Source: Pedobacter sp. AJM (GTDB taxonomy: Bacteria > Bacteroidota > Bacteroidia > Sphingobacteriales > Sphingobacteriaceae). Taken from it: a stretch of DNA of 64,000 nucleotides. Of this stretch, positions 35,395 through 45,345 are shown one piece after another. A program made the translations under genes and the position numbers. The first letter of the stretch is position 1, and the number at the start of each line of letters is the position of its first letter. The stretch is taken from contig NZ_NHOT01000002.1 of the NCBI RefSeq assembly GCF_002197755.1, forward strand, positions 310,001 to 374,000, in the 5' to 3' direction. The notes below the pieces were generated by a model. The model was given only the letters and a program-made list of their open reading frames with translations, was not told the origin of the DNA and ran no database searches.

Positions 35395-36417
35395 ATGAAG
35401 TTAGTTAGCAAAATCAGACATTTTTTTATAGCACTGTACCATCTTTTTATAGCAGCAGGTAAGGGTTTTGTGGAAGACAGGATTACGAAACTGAGCGCAT
35501 CCCTTGCTTATTATACAATATTTTCGCTAACACCTTTAATTATTATCGTTTTATCTGCCGCCACCTTGTTTTTAGGAAATAAAAGCAATACCGATACACG
35601 AAACAGGTTTTTTGCTCAGGTTACAGATATGGTTGGTCCGGATGCTGCCGTTCAGATTCAGGGTTTTGTGGAACATTCCACCAAATCGGGTCAGTCTACC
35701 ATTGGCTTAATTATTGGTATCGCCACACTAATTATTGGTTCTACGGCCATTTTCATTGAAATTCAGGACAGCATCAACATGATCTGGAAGGTAAAGGCCA
35801 TTCCAAAAAAGGGCTGGCTGAAAATGCTAACGAACCGGCTTCTTTCTTTCTCACTGATTGTTTCCATGGGTTTTTTGCTGTTGGTATCGCTCGTGATTAA
35901 CAGTGTGGTGGTGGGCCTTGGCGATAAGCTGATTGCTTTACTTTCCAAGAGTGAAATTGATGAGGTGATTCCAGTGGCGGATGATACCATGGCCCTGATC
36001 ATTTATATTTTAAATAATGTGATTACACTCGCAGCAGTAACAGCTGTTTTTACAGTCATCTTTAAAGTGCTGCCCGACGTTGTTATTAAATGGAAATCAG
36101 CCATTATTGGTGCTTTATTCACCGCTGTACTTTTTAGTTTAGGTAAGTATTTAATCGGAATTTATATTGAGAAAGGCAATCCGGGTTCTGCATTTGGTGC
36201 GGCAAGTTCTATCATTGTAATCCTGCTGTGGATTTATTATACTTCAATAATTCTTTATTTCGGTGCTGAGTTTACACAAGCTTATGCAGAAAAGTACGAT
36301 GGCGGAATTGCACCAAGTAAATATGCCGTATTTACGAAAATTACCATTGTAGAGAAAAACGTGGACGTTCTTCCTCCTCAACATCCGGAAGAAACCGTTC
36401 ATGCACCAGTCAACTAA
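35395..36417 (+). CDS. YihY/BrkB-family inner-membrane protein
   Basis: A 340-aa protein with about six spans and the YihY/virulence-factor-BrkB signature: LSASLAYYTIFSLTPLIIIVL (about 33-53), IGIATLIIGSTAIFIEIQDSINMIW, and near the end SSIIVILLWIYYTSIILYFGAEFTQAY. Despite an old 'ribonuclease BN' label the family is a membrane protein; a role in lipid transport alongside TamB-type proteins has been shown in E. coli (YhdP/TamB/YdbH with other factors), and the position 5 nt after tamL fits an envelope role. It converges with a hybrid kinase gene and no hairpin terminator is visible between them. Confidence 0.88.
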   Translation: MKLVSKIRHFFIALYHLFIAAGKGFVEDRITKLSASLAYYTIFSLTPLIIIVLSAATLFLGNKSNTDTRNRFFAQVTDMVGPDAAVQIQGFVEHSTKSGQSTIGLIIGIATLIIGSTAIFIEIQDSINMIWKVKAIPKKGWLKMLTNRLLSFSLIVSMGFLLLVSLVINSVVVGLGDKLIALLSKSEIDEVIPVADDTMALIIYILNNVITLAAVTAVFTVIFKVLPDVVIKWKSAIIGALFTAVLFSLGKYLIGIYIEKGNPGSAFGAASSIIVILLWIYYTSIILYFGAEFTQAYAEKYDGGIAPSKYAVFTKITIVEKNVDVLPPQHPEETVHAPVN

Positions 36418-36453
36418 CTGAAGCAAATCCTTATTTTAGGAGATCGTTTCCCG

Positions 36454-38448
36454 CTATCGGATATATTTTAAAATTTTCTCCAGTAGCTCATGTTCCAGGA
36501 ACGGTTTCAGTACTAATTCATCCATTCCGGAGGCCAGGTATTTCAGCCGGTCTTCTAGTAAAACATTGGCAGTGATCCCCAATATCGGGGTGCTTCGCTT
36601 TTTAGCATCGTTTTCATTTCTAATCTTACCAGCAAGTTCTATCCCGCCCATTTTGAGCATTTGTATATCAGTTAAGATAAGATCATATTCATTTTCGCAA
36701 AATAATTTATAGGCTTCTTCTCCGTTATATACCGCATCATAAGAAATTTTATATTTTTTGAGAATGGTACCAGCCAGCATAATATTCAACTTGTTATCAT
36801 CAGCCATTAAAATTCTTTTTCCTTCCAGTAATGTGGCTTTATCATATAATTCTGTGTTTCCCCTTTCTGTAAAAGTATGGTGAGTAATTTGATAAGGTAT
36901 TTCGAAAGAAAACACAGCGCCCTCCCCTTCCTCACTCCTTACATAAATGGTTCCGCCTTGAAATTCAACTATTTTTTTACAAATGGCCAGGCCCAGGCCT
37001 GTACCATGTTGTCTTTCTTTTGTTGAAGTACCATAAACCTGGGCAAATTCTTCGAAAATAATTTCCTGATCAGCAAGCTTAATGCCTATACCTGTATCAA
37101 TAATATTTACTTTAAGTTTTGCCTGGTTTCTATTAGTTAAAGTGAGCAATGCTTCCAATGTGACGCTTCCACTTGACGTAAATTTGATGGCATTGCCTAA
37201 CAAATTCATCAGCACCTGCTTTAGCCTCAAAGGATCACCAAGAAAATAGATATCCTCGTTTACAGACATATCCAGATAGAAACCAATTTCCTTTTGTAAA
37301 GCCTGAATACGCATGCTTTCAAAAACATTTTTAATGGTAGTATAAGGTAAGAAAGGAACTTGAGCTAAAGTCACCTTACCTGTTTCATATTTTGAAAAAT
37401 CAAGAATATCATTGACAACATTCAGAAGCATCATGGATGATTCGCTGATGGCGGCAACCTGTTCCTTTTGTACAGGCGTAAAGTCAATCTGAATCAACTG
37501 TTCCGAGAATCCGATAATGGAGCTTAGAGGTGTGCGAATTTCATGACTCATGTTTGCCAGGAAGCAGCTTTTGGTGCGCGCATAAGATACCAGTTCATTG
37601 CTGTAATCAATTAAAGCTTTTTCATCCTTATAACAATGGTAGATCATGTAAAAGATAAAAGCCAATAAACCAACAGTGAGCGTAAGCAATACTTTGGTAA
37701 ATTTATCTAAATTAATAACCGCATTCAAGGTGCTTTTATGAGTGATTTGCGATAAGTTGTAATAGTATTCTTTTTCAATGGATTGATATCTTTTTAATCC
37801 TTGAATGATGCCAGAAATTAATTGATAATCAATGTTAAACAATTGTTTTTCTTCATTGATAAGATCAAGTCTTAAATAATCATTAATGGCTTTAAGCTGC
37901 AACTCATTACGGGCTAAGCGGACAGAATCAGTTGTTTGAACCAGTGCGGATGTAGTAATACCATTCTGGTCTTTAATTTTAAAAAGATTAGTTTCCGGAA
38001 GAGATTGCCGTTCAAGTACCTGATCAAGCTTTATTGAAAAACTGATCAGACTGTCACACAAAATTTTCAGCCTGATAAACTCGTTTATAGCCGGTTGGTT
38101 TTGACTGATTAAAGCAGGTTGACCTTTAGATATAAAATCATTTTGCTTTTTCCGGCTGATGGCATTAAGAATGAAGGAGATTTCCTTAATCTCCTTCATA
38201 AATTCGTGGTGATAACAATGCTTTCTATTCACCATGAACATTCTGCAGTTGTTTTCTGCATGATATAACTTTAAAATACAACTATCAAGTTTAGCGTAAT
38301 CATATTCTACCTGAGCAATTTTATCAACCGATTGGAGAAGCGGCAGGTTTGAAAAATTCACAAAAATAACGGCTGTTATTCCGAAAATGATCAAAATTGA
38401 AGAGACAATGATCAGGTATTTGTTTGCTAAACTTTTAGTGGATTTCAA
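36454..38448 (-). CDS. Hybrid sensor histidine kinase/response regulator
   Basis: A 664-aa membrane kinase. Spans at about 11-32 and 251-271 enclose a helical extracytoplasmic sensor region of about 215 residues (CHASE3/four-helix-like by look). His302 in ANMSHEIRTPLSSIIGFSEQ is the phospho-acceptor, followed by the ATPase boxes (NLLGNAIKFTSSG, DTGIGI, GTGLGLAICKKIV). A receiver domain fills residues about 545-664 with phospho-acceptor Asp594 in LILTDIQMLKMGG and the Lys of LVLKPF. It starts at a TTG with no better ATG nearby. No DNA-binding output domain and no adjacent regulator gene, so it likely signals through an unlinked phosphotransfer partner. Confidence 0.92.
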   Translation of the reverse strand: MKSTKSLANKYLIIVSSILIIFGITAVIFVNFSNLPLLQSVDKIAQVEYDYAKLDSCILKLYHAENNCRMFMVNRKHCYHHEFMKEIKEISFILNAISRKKQNDFISKGQPALISQNQPAINEFIRLKILCDSLISFSIKLDQVLERQSLPETNLFKIKDQNGITTSALVQTTDSVRLARNELQLKAINDYLRLDLINEEKQLFNIDYQLISGIIQGLKRYQSIEKEYYYNLSQITHKSTLNAVINLDKFTKVLLTLTVGLLAFIFYMIYHCYKDEKALIDYSNELVSYARTKSCFLANMSHEIRTPLSSIIGFSEQLIQIDFTPVQKEQVAAISESSMMLLNVVNDILDFSKYETGKVTLAQVPFLPYTTIKNVFESMRIQALQKEIGFYLDMSVNEDIYFLGDPLRLKQVLMNLLGNAIKFTSSGSVTLEALLTLTNRNQAKLKVNIIDTGIGIKLADQEIIFEEFAQVYGTSTKERQHGTGLGLAICKKIVEFQGGTIYVRSEEGEGAVFSFEIPYQITHHTFTERGNTELYDKATLLEGKRILMADDNKLNIMLAGTILKKYKISYDAVYNGEEAYKLFCENEYDLILTDIQMLKMGGIELAGKIRNENDAKKRSTPILGITANVLLEDRLKYLASGMDELVLKPFLEHELLEKILKYIR

Positions 38449-38487
38449 ATGCGTCGATTTAATTTTGTGATTATATCAACGCCGAAT

Positions 38488-40356
38488 TTATGCTACTTCA
38501 TCAATTATCTTAGGTTCTTCCTCCACCTCGTCTTTCTCCACACGAAGATTTCTGATGATATGTTGTTGCCTATCAGGGGTATTTTTTCCCATATAATATT
38601 CTAACAGGCTTTTAATGGTCTGATCTTTTAAAATAACAGGATCAAGCCTGATATCTTTACCAATAAACAAACCAAACTCATCAGGAGAAATCTCTCCCAA
38701 TCCTTTAAAACGGGTGATTTCGGGCTTGCTACCTAATTTTGCAATAGCATTTCGACGCTCTTCATCACTATAACAATAAATGGTTTCTTTCTTATTTCTA
38801 ACCCTAAACAAGGGTGTCTGTAATATATAAACATGGCCTGCTTTTACTAAATCAGGAAAAAACTGAAGAAAAAAGGTCATCATGAGTAAACGGATGTGCA
38901 TGCCGTCCACATCTGCATCAGTCGCAATTACGATATTGTTGTAATGCAAACCATCCAGGCCATCTTCAATATTAAGCGCATGTTGCAGTAAATTAAACTC
39001 TTCATTTTCATAAACCACTTTTTTAGTCAGCTCATAGCAGTTAAGTGGTTTACCTTTTAAGCTGAAAACGGCCTGGCAATCCACATCCCTTGATTTTGTA
39101 ATGGACCCTGATGCAGAATCACCTTCAGTAATAAACAAGGTCGTTTCATAGCGTTTTTCATGTGTACTGTTAAAATGAACCTTACAGTCACGCAGTTTTT
39201 TATTGTGTAGCGAAGCTTTTTTAGCCCTGTCGTTTGCTAACTTTTTAATTCCTGCAATGTCTTTACGTTCCCGTTCAGATTGATTAATACGCTTCAAAAG
39301 GGCATCTGCCACATCCGGATTTTTGTGCAGATAATCATCCAGTTCTTTTTTAACAAAGTCGTTAATAAATGTAGCTACAGATGGTCCTTCAGGCCCCATA
39401 TTCTGAGAACCCAGCTTCGTTTTGGTCTGCGATTCGAAAACAGGTTCCTGTACCCGGATGGAAATGGCCGCTATAATAGATGAACGGACATCAGCTGCAT
39501 CAAATTCCTTCTTGAAAAATTCACGAACGGTTTTTACTACTGCCGCGCGAAAGGCCGCCTGGTGTGTTCCGCCTTGTGTGGTGTGCTGCCCGTTGACAAA
39601 AGAATGGTAATCCTCACCATATTGCTGTCCGTGGGTCATGGCAATTTCGATATCATGCCCTACCATATGTATAATCGGATAGCGAATTTCTTCAGGCTTA
39701 TTGAATTTGGAAAGCAAATCATACAAGCCCCTTTCTGAAAAATATTTCTGATTATTGAAATTGATGGTCAAACCCGTGTTCAGAAACACGTAATTCCATA
39801 CCATACTTTCTACAAAATCAGGGATATAATGGTAATTTCTGAAAATGGTTTCATCAGGATAAAAGGTAATGGCCGTTCCATTGCGCTGGGTAGTATCAAT
39901 TACGGGTTGTTCATTTACCATTTCCCCTTTAGAAAACTCTACTTTTTTGGTTTTACCATCACGGTATGATTGTACGGTAAATATGGTAGATAAGGCATTT
40001 ACAGCCTTGGTACCAACGCCATTTAACCCAACAGATTTCTGAAAGGCATTGCTGTCATATTTCCCCCCCGTATTGATCTTACTTACACAATCAATCACTT
40101 TTCCTAATGGGATACCACGACCATAATCACGAACATTTATTTTCTGCTCAGAAACAGTGATTTCAATGGTTTTTCCGGTTCCCATCACAAACTCATCAAT
40201 AGAATTATCTACAATTTCTTTCAACAAAACATAAATTCCATCATCTTGTGCAGAACCATCACCCAGTTTACCAATGTACATACCGGGCCGTAATCGAATG
40301 TGTTCTTTCCAATCTAATGAGCGAATGCTGTCGTCGTTATAAATTACTTCTGCCAT
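38488..40356 (-). CDS. parE: DNA topoisomerase IV subunit B
   Basis: The 622-aa ATPase subunit of topoisomerase IV. The GHKL ATPase domain has [21 protein letters not shown] with the Mg/ATP residues, RDYGRGIP, and [18 protein letters not shown]. The TOPRIM domain shows [13 protein letters not shown] and [14 protein letters not shown], and the C-terminal part has [13 protein letters not shown]. The shortness (no gyrase-type insert) supports ParE over GyrB. It is 40 bp upstream of the hybrid kinase gene, which may be co-transcribed with it. Its partner parC is at 24324-27299, not adjacent. Confidence 0.93.
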   Translation of the reverse strand: MAEVIYNDDSIRSLDWKEHIRLRPGMYIGKLGDGSAQDDGIYVLLKEIVDNSIDEFVMGTGKTIEITVSEQKINVRDYGRGIPLGKVIDCVSKINTGGKYDSNAFQKSVGLNGVGTKAVNALSTIFTVQSYRDGKTKKVEFSKGEMVNEQPVIDTTQRNGTAITFYPDETIFRNYHYIPDFVESMVWNYVFLNTGLTINFNNQKYFSERGLYDLLSKFNKPEEIRYPIIHMVGHDIEIAMTHGQQYGEDYHSFVNGQHTTQGGTHQAAFRAAVVKTVREFFKKEFDAADVRSSIIAAISIRVQEPVFESQTKTKLGSQNMGPEGPSVATFINDFVKKELDDYLHKNPDVADALLKRINQSERERKDIAGIKKLANDRAKKASLHNKKLRDCKVHFNSTHEKRYETTLFITEGDSASGSITKSRDVDCQAVFSLKGKPLNCYELTKKVVYENEEFNLLQHALNIEDGLDGLHYNNIVIATDADVDGMHIRLLMMTFFLQFFPDLVKAGHVYILQTPLFRVRNKKETIYCYSDEERRNAIAKLGSKPEITRFKGLGEISPDEFGLFIGKDIRLDPVILKDQTIKSLLEYYMGKNTPDRQQHIIRNLRVEKDEVEEEPKIIDEVA

Positions 40357-40737
40357 AAATTTTTTAATTGTTATCAGGTTGGTTGAACTTTACGATTACA
40401 CAAAGGAGCCTTACCGAGGGATGTTCGGAACAAGCCTTAACACTCAACATGACAATAAGTTTGGGATGATTTGATATCGCTTAAATGAGCCATCATCTGT
40501 GATGACGGTTCAAAAGCCGGATAGCAAAATTATTATACAATAATAGTTTTAATCTTTGAAGCTCGCAAATGAAAATTTCAACAATTGTTTTGGGGATTGA
40601 GGAGCACGGAAAATGAGAGATGGAAAAGTGGGAATTGTTGAAATGTTTAATGGTCAAATTACCAGCTGAAAGCGGCCAACCGGAAACTTCTTCCATAATT
40701 TCCCTATCTTCGTTCTCTTTTATTTAAACCTGATTTA
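40357..40737. other. Spacer parE-permease with a 12-bp inverted repeat
   Basis: 381 bp without a credible gene. A perfect 12-bp inverted repeat (ATTTCAACAATT at 40575-40586, AATTGTTGAAAT at 40633-40644) encloses 46 purine-rich bases. A short dyad TCATC/GATGA lies near 40492-40505. The left part (about 40390-40470) has text like the dispersed repeats (GATTACACAAAGG). The right end holds the permease promoter. Confidence 0.5.
40705..40712 (+). promoter_or_regulatory. Candidate -7 promoter box for the APC permease
   Basis: TATCTTCG, one base from TAnnTTTG, lies 25 nt before the ATG. The same octamer precedes the DUF2157-like gene at 62304, and TATCTTTG precedes rhlE and truB. Confidence 0.35.
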
Positions 40738-42096
40738 ATGCAACCTAAAAAGCAGCTCTCACTCTTTGATTTATCCATGATCGTAGTGAGTTTGGTGATT
40801 GGAATGGGAATTTTTCGTACGCCGGTAAATGTGGCTGCAAAAGCTCAGATACCTGAACTTTTCTATTTGGCATGGTTTATTGGTGGCTTTGTGGCATTTT
40901 GCGGGGCACTTACGTATGCAGAAATTGGTTCCAGATACCCTGTAACAGGAGGATACTATAAAATCTTTTCTGCCGCTTATCATCCTTCAATTGCTTTTGC
41001 AATCAATTGCATCGTCATCATTTCAAGCGCGGCATCTGTAGCAGCTATTTCTATTATTGGGGCAGAATATTTAGGCAAAATTGTTTTACCAGCCCATATG
41101 CAAACTGATGTTTACCGGGTAGCCATTGCCATTACCACCATTTTAGTCTTTTATTTCATCAATTTACTCGGTTTAAAAGCAAGTTCAAAAACGCAAAATA
41201 TATTAACCATAGTGAAAATCGGCTTGATTTTACTGCTCATCTCGGCGGTATTTTTTGGTTCACAAACCGAAACCATCATGCCTGTATTTAAAACGCATAC
41301 GGGCACACGACCAGGGTGGACAGATTATGGAAAAGCTTTGGGATTATGTTTAATTGCCGTGTCTTTTTCTTACGCCGGATACGCACAAACCATTAATTTC
41401 GGGGGTGAAGTGAAAGAAGCCAAAAAAGTGATTCCACGTTCAATCATCATTGGCCTATCCATTATTGTTGCACTTTACCTGATTATCAACTACGTTTATG
41501 TTCGGGTAATCGGTTTCGAAGAACTTAAATCTGCCGAAAGTATCGCAGCCATTTTAGCTTCCAGGATATTTGGACCTGCTGGTTTTAAGATGCTTTCAGT
41601 CATTATTTTTGTTTCTGTAATGGGTTATGTAAATGTGAATTTATTGAGCAATCCAAGGGCCATGTTTGCCATGGGTGAAGAAGGGGCACTTCCAAAGATT
41701 TTCAGCAAAATGAATCAGAAAACGGAAGTGATTACCATCAGTTTAACCGTTTTCACTTTAATTGCTGTGGTCATTATCTTTTATGCCAAAACTTTCGACA
41801 AAATTTTAAACTACACCATTTTTCTGGAAAGCATCAGTATGGCCAGTTCTGCCGCCACCATCTTTATTTTAAGAAAGCGGACAGCACATCTTGATCAGAA
41901 AAGCATTTATACCGTCCCTTTATATCCTATATTGCCCATTATATTCATTGCGGCTTATACTTTTGTTGCGTTTAGCATTTATGCAGACGATCCTGGCGCA
42001 GCGCTCAATGGTTTATTTATTTTTACAGGTTTTCTGGTTATTTATTTTGCGACCAAATTATTTCAAAAGAAACGTAATTTTTCTAATAAAAACTAA
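40738..42096 (+). CDS. APC-superfamily amino acid permease
   Basis: A 452-aa inner-membrane permease with about 12 spans. The first span carries the glycine-rich motif MIVVSLVIGMGIFRTP typical of LAT/APC-type amino acid transporters, and FCGALTYAEIGSRYPVTGG is the conserved loop after the second. The long fold ends without an extra soluble domain. The substrate is not predictable; such carriers exchange or import amino acids or polyamines. It is read toward the GPH transporter, with 110 bp between them. Confidence 0.88.
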   Translation: MQPKKQLSLFDLSMIVVSLVIGMGIFRTPVNVAAKAQIPELFYLAWFIGGFVAFCGALTYAEIGSRYPVTGGYYKIFSAAYHPSIAFAINCIVIISSAASVAAISIIGAEYLGKIVLPAHMQTDVYRVAIAITTILVFYFINLLGLKASSKTQNILTIVKIGLILLLISAVFFGSQTETIMPVFKTHTGTRPGWTDYGKALGLCLIAVSFSYAGYAQTINFGGEVKEAKKVIPRSIIIGLSIIVALYLIINYVYVRVIGFEELKSAESIAAILASRIFGPAGFKMLSVIIFVSVMGYVNVNLLSNPRAMFAMGEEGALPKIFSKMNQKTEVITISLTVFTLIAVVIIFYAKTFDKILNYTIFLESISMASSAATIFILRKRTAHLDQKSIYTVPLYPILPIIFIAAYTFVAFSIYADDPGAALNGLFIFTGFLVIYFATKLFQKKRNFSNKN

Positions 42097-42206
42097 TCAA
42101 AAGCATATAGTTTTCAACCACTTTCTGCAAATAAAGTTGTTACTTGAAACTAATTAGAAGCGCACAGGTTCGTTACCAAAAGAATAAATCAAATGGAAAA
42201 AATTTA

Positions 42207-43541
42207 ATGAATAAAACGCTCACTTTAAAACAAGAAATTACTTATGCAGCAGGCATGATTGGCTGGAGTACAATGACAAATATTATCATTGTAATGCTGC
42301 CTTTTTTTTATTTGCCTCCAAATCATTCCGGCTTACCTGCTTTGGTTCCGCAACTTGTTTTTTTAGGCGCGTTCAATATTTTATCCATTATTGCCGCATC
42401 TGGAAGATTGGTTGATGCCTTGTTTGATCCCTTCATTGCAGGCAGAAGCGATGCCAGTAAAAATCCGAATGGCCGGAGGATGCCATTTATGAAATGGGCG
42501 ATTGTACCGGCCATACTGTTTTGCGGATTGGTGTTTTATCCTCTTCAAAAAACAGAGAGCTTACAAAATGCCTGGTGGCTGACCATCACCCTGTGCTTGT
42601 TTTTTATATCTGTAACCACTTATATTATCCCCTATAATGCCTTATTGGCAGAAGTAACCAACACCCCGCAGCAAAAAGTTAAATTATCCAGTTATCAGCA
42701 GGTTGGATTTGTAATTGGCATTATCTTTTCAGCTTGCACCAATAATTTCGCCGATCTCGTTCAGGACTACTGTACAGTGGCAAACCGGAGTGAAGCCATA
42801 CAAATCGCCATTTGGGCTTTGTGTTTATTATCAGGCTTGATGATGGTGATGCCCATATTCACCATTAAGGAAAAAGACTTTTCTGTAGCCAGGCCAACAC
42901 ATGTACCCCTATGGCCCGCCATAAAAAACACCTTTAAAAACAAAAACTTTAAGTATTACCTGATTTCAGATTTTGCCTTTTATACCGCGTTAAGTATCAT
43001 TTCAAGCGGATTATTATTTTTCTGCACCGTTTTACTGGGTTTACCGGAATCAGAGGGCGGGAAATTTATGGGTACCATGGTAATCGCTTCTTTATTATTT
43101 TATCCGCTGATTACTTTCGGATCGGCTAAAATTGGCAAGAAGCCTTTTGTATTACTGGGATTCGGCATCCTGTGCCTGATATTTGTAACCATTTATTTCT
43201 TGGGCAAACTCCCGTTCGGTCCTTACACACAAATTTATCTTCTGGTACTCTCAGCCTCTTTTCCTTTGGCGGCCCTGGGTATTTTGCCCACAGCGATCTT
43301 AGCAGATATAGCTCAAAAGGATACTTTAGAAACCGGTGAAAACCACGAAGGAATGTTTTTTGCAGTGAAATACCTTTTTGTAAAATTAGGGCAGACTTTA
43401 GGCATCGCTATTTTTGCCATGCTCACGATTTACGGGAAAGATCCGGGAAATGATTTTGGCCTCCGCCTGAATGGAATTGTAGGATTCGGACTTTGTTTAC
43501 TGGCACTTTTATTTTTTAGCAGGTTTAAGGAAGAAAAATAA
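42207..43541 (+). CDS. MFS transporter of the glycoside-pentoside-hexuronide (GPH) type
   Basis: From the ATG at 42207 the product is about 444 aa with 12 spans. The GPH/MelB signature is visible: YAAGMIGWSTMTNIIIVMLP at the start, and ASGRLVDALFDPFIAGRSDA in the second span/loop, where acidic residues bind the coupling cation. GPH symporters import sugars or related compounds with Na+ or H+. An in-frame TTG at 42144 would add 21 residues and is less likely. The gene ends at a strong bidirectional terminator shared with the convergent susD. Confidence 0.87.
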   Translation: MNKTLTLKQEITYAAGMIGWSTMTNIIIVMLPFFYLPPNHSGLPALVPQLVFLGAFNILSIIAASGRLVDALFDPFIAGRSDASKNPNGRRMPFMKWAIVPAILFCGLVFYPLQKTESLQNAWWLTITLCLFFISVTTYIIPYNALLAEVTNTPQQKVKLSSYQQVGFVIGIIFSACTNNFADLVQDYCTVANRSEAIQIAIWALCLLSGLMMVMPIFTIKEKDFSVARPTHVPLWPAIKNTFKNKNFKYYLISDFAFYTALSIISSGLLFFCTVLLGLPESEGGKFMGTMVIASLLFYPLITFGSAKIGKKPFVLLGFGILCLIFVTIYFLGKLPFGPYTQIYLLVLSASFPLAALGILPTAILADIAQKDTLETGENHEGMFFAVKYLFVKLGQTLGIAIFAMLTIYGKDPGNDFGLRLNGIVGFGLCLLALLFFSRFKEEK

Positions 43542-43562
43542 ATCCATTAAACGGGCTGGCAT

Positions 43563-43602
43563 AAAAAAAACGCATGAAACAGTTCGCTTCATGCGTTTTT
43601 TA
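43563..43602. terminator. Bidirectional intrinsic terminator
   Basis: CGCATGAA (43571-43578) and TTCATGCG (43588-43595) form a stem flanked by eight A residues on the left and six T residues on the right. It can end both the GPH transporter transcript and the leftward susCD transcript. Confidence 0.85.
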
Positions 43603-43614
43603 AAATTAAGGCTA

Positions 43615-45330
43615 TTAGTACCCTGGACTTTGTTTCAAGGTTCCGTTACTTCTGTCAATCTGATCCTGAGGTAATGGAAAATATTCGTCTCTTGATTCAA
43701 TCGTTATACCATTCAGATAGTTGAAGTATTTTCCTTCAAAAGTAAAATAACTCTCCAGTGTCTGCTTGGCAATCCCCCAGCGCACCAGGTCAAAAAAGCG
43801 GTGTCCTTCCATCGCCAATTCCAGTCTGCGCTCAAAACGAACCGCATTCCTGGCATAAGTAGCATTTGGAAATGATGGATATGGGCTAACTTTGTAAGCT
43901 GCCGCCGGCGTACCGTTAATTGTTGTCGGGGTTATTTTAGCTGCCCGAAGTCGAACAGCGTTCACTAATGTTAATGCTGTAGAAAGGTCATTTGTTTCAA
44001 CAGCACATTCTGCAGCCATTAGATAAACATCACTTAAACGGATAAGATTAACATTCAAACCGGTGACGTTAGTCATACCCGGACCAGTACCCGACGCAAT
44101 CTGAGAAGACTCAATTGAATTTTTTACCGCTACAAACGGGCCACCATTACTGGCATCCCTGATCCAGCTATCGCCAGCCATAATTCCCCAATCACGATAA
44201 GGTACACCGCGGCGTCCGATGGTGGATTCTATTCTTGGATCAAATGCTATTGAACGATCTAACTGATAACTCGCTTTCTCAGCAGCTGATAAATTTAAAT
44301 CAGAAGTATAAGCATTGGTTCGGTAGCTACCATCTAACAGTGGTAAGCCTGAAGCATCTACTTTAAAGGCATTTGCTAAATCAATAGTTGGCTGAAAAAA
44401 TCCGCAGCAGTTAATTGGTGTTACCCCTCCATAAGGGAAATTTAACATATCACCCACATTGCCATTATCACCACCTGTTCCGTCTGTACCTACCGAATGC
44501 TGTACAGCTACGATAGATTCTGGTCCGTCTTCTTTGGTAATATCAAAATTATCACCATAAGGCATATCTACCAAACTTCCTTTTGCCGTAATGACGGCAT
44601 TAAGTTGAGCATAAGCTTCAGCATAGCGTTTTTGGTACAATAAAACCTTTCCAAGGTAAGCCTGAGCAGCATATTTATCCATACGACCCTTTTGACCTTT
44701 AGGTTTAGTGGTTCCAAGGTTGGCTACTGCAGCCTGAAGATCCTCAATGATATTCGGGTAGATATCCTTGTCGTTGGGAATAATGGCTCCGTTTGAGGCT
44801 TCGGTAACATAAGGCACCATTTTAAAAACCCTCACGAGAAAGAAATAATAATGTGCCCTGAGCAGCCTGGCTTCGCCCTGGATTTCTTTCGCCCTGCTAT
44901 CTGAAAACTTTGTAGCCCCACTTCCAGATTGTAGCGTTGCAAGTACCTTTAAAGTATTGTTACAACGTTGAACACCTTCAAAGCATCTATCGTACAAGTT
45001 AGCGAGGTTATCATTTGTGCTGGTAGGCGAGTGTTGCTCTATGGCATTCATATTAGGCTGATCTCCATTACTACTGCCTTTGTGCGCATTATCAGAAGCT
45101 ACTTCACCAAATAACCATTGGCTCGGTGCTGCACCATAATTACCCCATGTGCCATTAATATTACCATTGAGCAGACCGTATGCACCTACAAGTAAACCCT
45201 CTACCCCATCCTGTGTGGTCAATTGCTCTGCTGTAAGCTCAGCCTGCGGGTTTAGCGAAAGAAAGTCCTTTTTGCACGATACGCTACTTAAAATGAATAT
45301 GGATAAGAAAATATATTTTATATGTTTCAT
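43615..45330 (-). CDS. SusD/RagB-family outer-membrane nutrient-binding lipoprotein
   Basis: A 571-aa lipoprotein (signal with lipobox SSVSC, Cys19) of the SusD family. The N-terminal part (ELTAEQLTTQDGVEGLLVGAYGLLNG) and the TPR-like helices (EIQGEARLLRAHYYFFLVRVF) are typical, and the C-terminal RRLELAMEGHRFFDLVRWG is the best-conserved family motif. SusD caps the SusC channel and captures nutrients, often glycans, at the cell surface. It is 15 bp behind the susC gene. No glycoside hydrolase, sulfatase or regulator gene is next to the pair, so the substrate is open. Confidence 0.93.
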   Translation of the reverse strand: MKHIKYIFLSIFILSSVSCKKDFLSLNPQAELTAEQLTTQDGVEGLLVGAYGLLNGNINGTWGNYGAAPSQWLFGEVASDNAHKGSSNGDQPNMNAIEQHSPTSTNDNLANLYDRCFEGVQRCNNTLKVLATLQSGSGATKFSDSRAKEIQGEARLLRAHYYFFLVRVFKMVPYVTEASNGAIIPNDKDIYPNIIEDLQAAVANLGTTKPKGQKGRMDKYAAQAYLGKVLLYQKRYAEAYAQLNAVITAKGSLVDMPYGDNFDITKEDGPESIVAVQHSVGTDGTGGDNGNVGDMLNFPYGGVTPINCCGFFQPTIDLANAFKVDASGLPLLDGSYRTNAYTSDLNLSAAEKASYQLDRSIAFDPRIESTIGRRGVPYRDWGIMAGDSWIRDASNGGPFVAVKNSIESSQIASGTGPGMTNVTGLNVNLIRLSDVYLMAAECAVETNDLSTALTLVNAVRLRAAKITPTTINGTPAAAYKVSPYPSFPNATYARNAVRFERRLELAMEGHRFFDLVRWGIAKQTLESYFTFEGKYFNYLNGITIESRDEYFPLPQDQIDRSNGTLKQSPGY

Positions 45331-45345
45331 CTTGAAATCTTTTAA

